Shown: piece after piece, positions 62,042 through 64,000 of the stretch
How positions within the stretch are numbered: position 1 is the stretch's first letter
Layout: every line of letters starts with the position of its first letter
From: Rhizobium rhizoryzae
Lineage (GTDB): Bacteria; Pseudomonadota; Alphaproteobacteria; Rhizobiales; Rhizobiaceae
Assembly (NCBI RefSeq): GCF_011046895.1
Contig: NZ_CP049249.1
Location: forward strand, 434,001 to 498,000
DNA: 64,000 bases
Reading direction: 5' to 3'
Position numbers and translations under genes: made by a program
The notes under the pieces: model-generated
What the model was told of the DNA's origin: nothing
The model's input: only the letters and a program-made list of their open reading frames with translations
The model's database searches: none

Positions 62042-63208
62042 TTACTGTGACCAGCCCAGATCGCCAACGGTCGCGATCACGCCCTTTTCCCTGTTGACCA
62101 GAAGACCGCTCGCGGCATCGCGTTCAACCTCCCGGATATAGACGTTCTGCTTGAGGGTTCGGGTCTGCGGATCCATCTCGACAGGCCCACGTGGACTTTC
62201 CCACTTCAGCGCCTTTACGGCCTCGAGCGCCTTTGGCCCATCGCTTCCTGCGGCCTTGACCATCTCGTAGATGAGATGCGTACCGTCGTAGGCCCCAACG
62301 GAGGCCCAGTTGGTGATGGCGTTCGGAAATTTTTCTTTGACTGCCTTGTTGAATTCTCGCGCGACATCGCTGTCGTGTGCTGCCGAATAGTGGAACGCAG
62401 TGGTCAGTCCGATGGCTGCATCGCCAAGTGCCTGAAGATTTGACTCTTCGGTTTCCGCAGTTCCGAGGAAGCGAATGCCTGACTTGGCGAGCCCGTTCTC
62501 GTTGTAGGTCTTGGTGAAGCCGAATGTCGGCGGGCCACCCGGAAGGAACGCGAAGACAGCGTTCGGATTGTGGCTGCGTACCCTTTGTATGAAGGGCGTG
62601 AAGTCGGTCGTTGCGACAGGCATTCGGATCGCGTCGACAACCTTGCCGCCCTTCTTCTCGAAGGCCGCCTTGAACGCCTTCTCCGCATCAATGCCCGGCC
62701 CGTAGTCAGATACGGCCGTAACCACGGTCTTGATCCCTTGGTCGAAAGCCCAATCCGCTAGCGGAGCAGTCACCTGCGGTAGAGTATAGCTCGTGCGCAG
62801 AAAATACTGCGATCCCTTGTTGATCGATGAAGTCGCAGCGTTGAAGATGACGGTAGGGGTTTGGGACTGGTCGATCAGTGGCGCAACAGCAAGTGCGTTC
62901 GGTGTGAAGGTGAAGCCGGCAAGGTAATCGACCTGCTCGCGGATCAGCAGTTCCTGCGCCAACGTTTTCGCGACATCAGGATTGGATCCGCCTACGTCCT
63001 TGTAGATGAACTCGATTGTGTGCTCGCCAGCCTGCTTCCCGTATTTCGTCACATAGGTCTCGATGGCTTCCCTGTACTGTCTGCCGTACATGGCAAACGG
63101 GCCAGAGAACTCGGCAATCACACCAACCTTGATTGTATCAGCCCAGCTCACGCTGGAACAAAGTGCGAGAATTGCTGCCGCAAAGGCAGCACGCTTGACC
63201 ATAGACAT
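62042..63208 (-). CDS. Periplasmic binding protein, branched-chain amino-acid/aromatic type
   Basis: A 388-residue family-6 binding protein with a Sec signal peptide (MSMVKRAAFAAAILALCSSV to WA). Segments IKVGVIAEFSGPFAMYGRQY, VDYLAGFTFTPNALAVAPL and IFNAATSSINKGSQYFLRTS are typical. Members bind leucine-type amino acids, amides or benzoates; the P450 in the operon suggests an aromatic acid. GGAGGATCAC precedes the ATG. It is the first gene of the operon, with the promoter and MarR-like operator upstream. Confidence 0.9.
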   Translation of the reverse strand: MSMVKRAAFAAAILALCSSVSWADTIKVGVIAEFSGPFAMYGRQYREAIETYVTKYGKQAGEHTIEFIYKDVGGSNPDVAKTLAQELLIREQVDYLAGFTFTPNALAVAPLIDQSQTPTVIFNAATSSINKGSQYFLRTSYTLPQVTAPLADWAFDQGIKTVVTAVSDYGPGIDAEKAFKAAFEKKGGKVVDAIRMPVATTDFTPFIQRVRSHNPNAVFAFLPGGPPTFGFTKTYNENGLAKSGIRFLGTAETEESNLQALGDAAIGLTTAFHYSAAHDSDVAREFNKAVKEKFPNAITNWASVGAYDGTHLIYEMVKAAGSDGPKALEAVKALKWESPRGPVEMDPQTRTLKQNVYIREVERDAASGLLVNREKGVIATVGDLGWSQ

Positions 63209-63255
63209 GTGATCCTCCCAAACCACGGTGTAGGCGACCACTCCTCTGGCCACCA

Positions 63256-63279
63256 AACGAGTTGCGTTTACAACTCGTT
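63256..63279 (-). promoter_or_regulatory. Inverted repeat, likely MarR operator
   Basis: AACGAGTTG (63256-63264) and CAACTCGTT (63271-63279) are perfect inverse complements six bases apart, 48 bases before the binding-protein start. The length and spacing fit a MarR dimer site. An odd palindrome AGTTGTCAACT follows at 63303-63313 and shares the AGTTG half. I could not fix the -10 and -35 boxes with confidence. Confidence 0.65.
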
Positions 63280-63362
63280 CCCGATAATGCTGAAACAAGT
63301 TGAGTTGTCAACTGACTTTGCTGGATGTCAGGAATCTAAGATCTTCGGCGGAGAAGACACTT

Positions 63363-63610
63363 ATGGGGACGTCTGTGCTTGGGATTCCACGATCCTTCTA
63401 CGGCCTTCAGGTCGTGACCGGCGTCGATCTGGATATCGTCGAAGATGGCGGCACGGAGCTCATCGGCCCGATGATGCAGGCAGATCAACCATTTTCAATG
63501 GTCTTTCGGGTCTCTATCCGCCGGATGACGGGCGGGTCCTGCTTACCGGGCAGGATCTGACCGGACAAGGCCGGCATATACCGGTCATCAAGCGGACCGG
63601 GCTCGACTGA
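63363..63610 (+). pseudogene. Decayed LivG-like ATPase fragment
   Basis: Two adjacent frames together read like the N-terminal 80 residues of a LivG ATPase: first SFYGLQVVTGVDLDIVEDGG and LIGP, then after a shift STIFNGLSGLYPPDDGRVLL and TGQDLTGQ. The shift falls in the P-loop, where GPNGAGKTT is corrupted to GPMMQADQP. The rest of the gene is missing and replaced by unrelated sequence. This looks like a relic of another transporter, perhaps left by recombination with the adjacent Liv-type operon. Confidence 0.72.
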
Positions 63611-63724
63611 AGATGCGCCAGAGGCGGCGAAGCCAGCGGAATTAAAAGACTTTCCCGATGCCTGATTGTGAGGCGCCTATTGCCGCTCCCATGGGGCTAG
63701 GTGCGAATTCCATGCCAATGCAAC

Positions 63725-64000
63725 TCAAGAGGAAAGTGCATGATCTACGAAGGTTACCAACTCGCGGGAAAGCTCTTCATCTTCCGGGGCGCCCCCGAAA
63801 CCCCCGTGAGGCATGGCTTCGAACACATGCAGCTCGGCCACGGCTCCGACCTGGCACAATGACCTATGTAGGCGCACAGCATTCGAAAGCAGCAGGTCGC
63901 GTGTGCCACTCTGAATGAATGTCGGTGGGAATTCCTTGGTGAACCGTCCGAAGAGAGGTGAGATATACGGATGGGCCAGATCGGCGCCGTTGGCATAGAG
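63725..64000 (-). CDS. Alpha/beta hydrolase (HSL type), C-terminal part
   Basis: The frame enters from the right edge and ends at the stop 63725-63727; 91 residues are visible. It has PYISPLFGRF, the acid motif SGTRDLLLSNAVRLHRSL with catalytic Asp, and the His motif EAMPHGGFGGAPEDEELS. These are the final third of a hormone-sensitive-lipase-family esterase. The start and the nucleophile lie outside the window. Confidence 0.82.
   Translation of the reverse strand, partial: LYANGADLAHPYISPLFGRFTKEFPPTFIQSGTRDLLLSNAVRLHRSLCQVGAVAELHVFEAMPHGGFGGAPEDEELSRELVTFVDHALSS

Noticed and set aside
1-64000. CRISPR arrays, tRNA, rRNA and replication origin
   Set aside because: No regularly spaced direct repeats, no cloverleaf sequences and no rep or dnaA-box cluster were noticed on reading both strands.

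Overview
The window looks like accessory DNA from an alphaproteobacterium, most likely Rhizobiaceae (Rhizobium/Agrobacterium type). This rests on the high GC content, the many ABC uptake operons of Aap, Dpp and Liv type, GntR/LysR/MarR regulators beside catabolic genes, and an IS3-family remnant. No housekeeping genes or RNA genes were seen. The species call is inference, not proof.

Region 1 (1-5.1 kb): a truncated IS3-type transposase next to a 5'-truncated AraC regulator, a secreted alpha/beta hydrolase, an amino-acid ABC ATPase with a binding protein and an RraA-like aldolase (but no permease), and a RES/Xre-type toxin-antitoxin pair.

Region 2 (5.2-33.8 kb): a nutrient-scavenging island. 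It holds an Aap-type operon (binding protein, two permeases, amidohydrolase; no ATPase), a complete Dpp-type ABC operon with two amidohydrolases, a GntR regulator, a flavin reductase, two Asp/Glu/hydantoin racemases, a hydantoinase/dihydropyrimidinase, a DapA-family lyase, an HSL-type hydrolase and a rhodanese. A second Dpp-type operon has no ATPases and ends in a signal-less binding protein, a VOC protein and a P-loop NTPase fused to a SUMF1 domain. The theme is import and ring opening of cyclic amides or other N-heterocycles; the substrate is unknown. Two palindromic operator families tie these promoters together: ATTGTNNACAAT (3 sites, probably for the local GntR) and a 16-bp TATAYYWCGTRATATM element (4 sites, regulator not in the window).

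Region 3 (33.8-39 kb): a periplasmic molybdenum hydroxylase of isoquinoline-oxidoreductase type (IorA, IorB, cytochrome c) with a LysR regulator, and a DMT/EamA transporter.

Region 4 (39.3-50.8 kb): the most unusual part, a probable phosphonate biosynthetic cluster. PEP mutase and phosphonopyruvate decarboxylase are accompanied by a cytidylyltransferase-like NTP transferase, a TauD-like dioxygenase, a class I methyltransferase, a thymidylate-kinase-like protein, a glutamine-dependent asparagine-synthetase-like enzyme and an HprK-like kinase. A separate operon encodes a 71-residue peptide ending in Cys-Ala, a ferritin-like diiron enzyme and a nucleotidyltransferase. Together they suggest a peptide-linked or nucleotide-activated phosphonate of undescribed type.

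Region 5 (50.9-64 kb): LysR plus glutathione transferase, a PNPOx-ferredoxin reductase-ferredoxin fusion, a cold-shock protein, and a nine-gene operon that looks like an aromatic-acid uptake and P450 system (Liv-type ABC transporter, CYP199-like P450, ferredoxin, ferredoxin reductase, MarR). The window ends with a decayed LivG fragment and the 3' end of an alpha/beta hydrolase.
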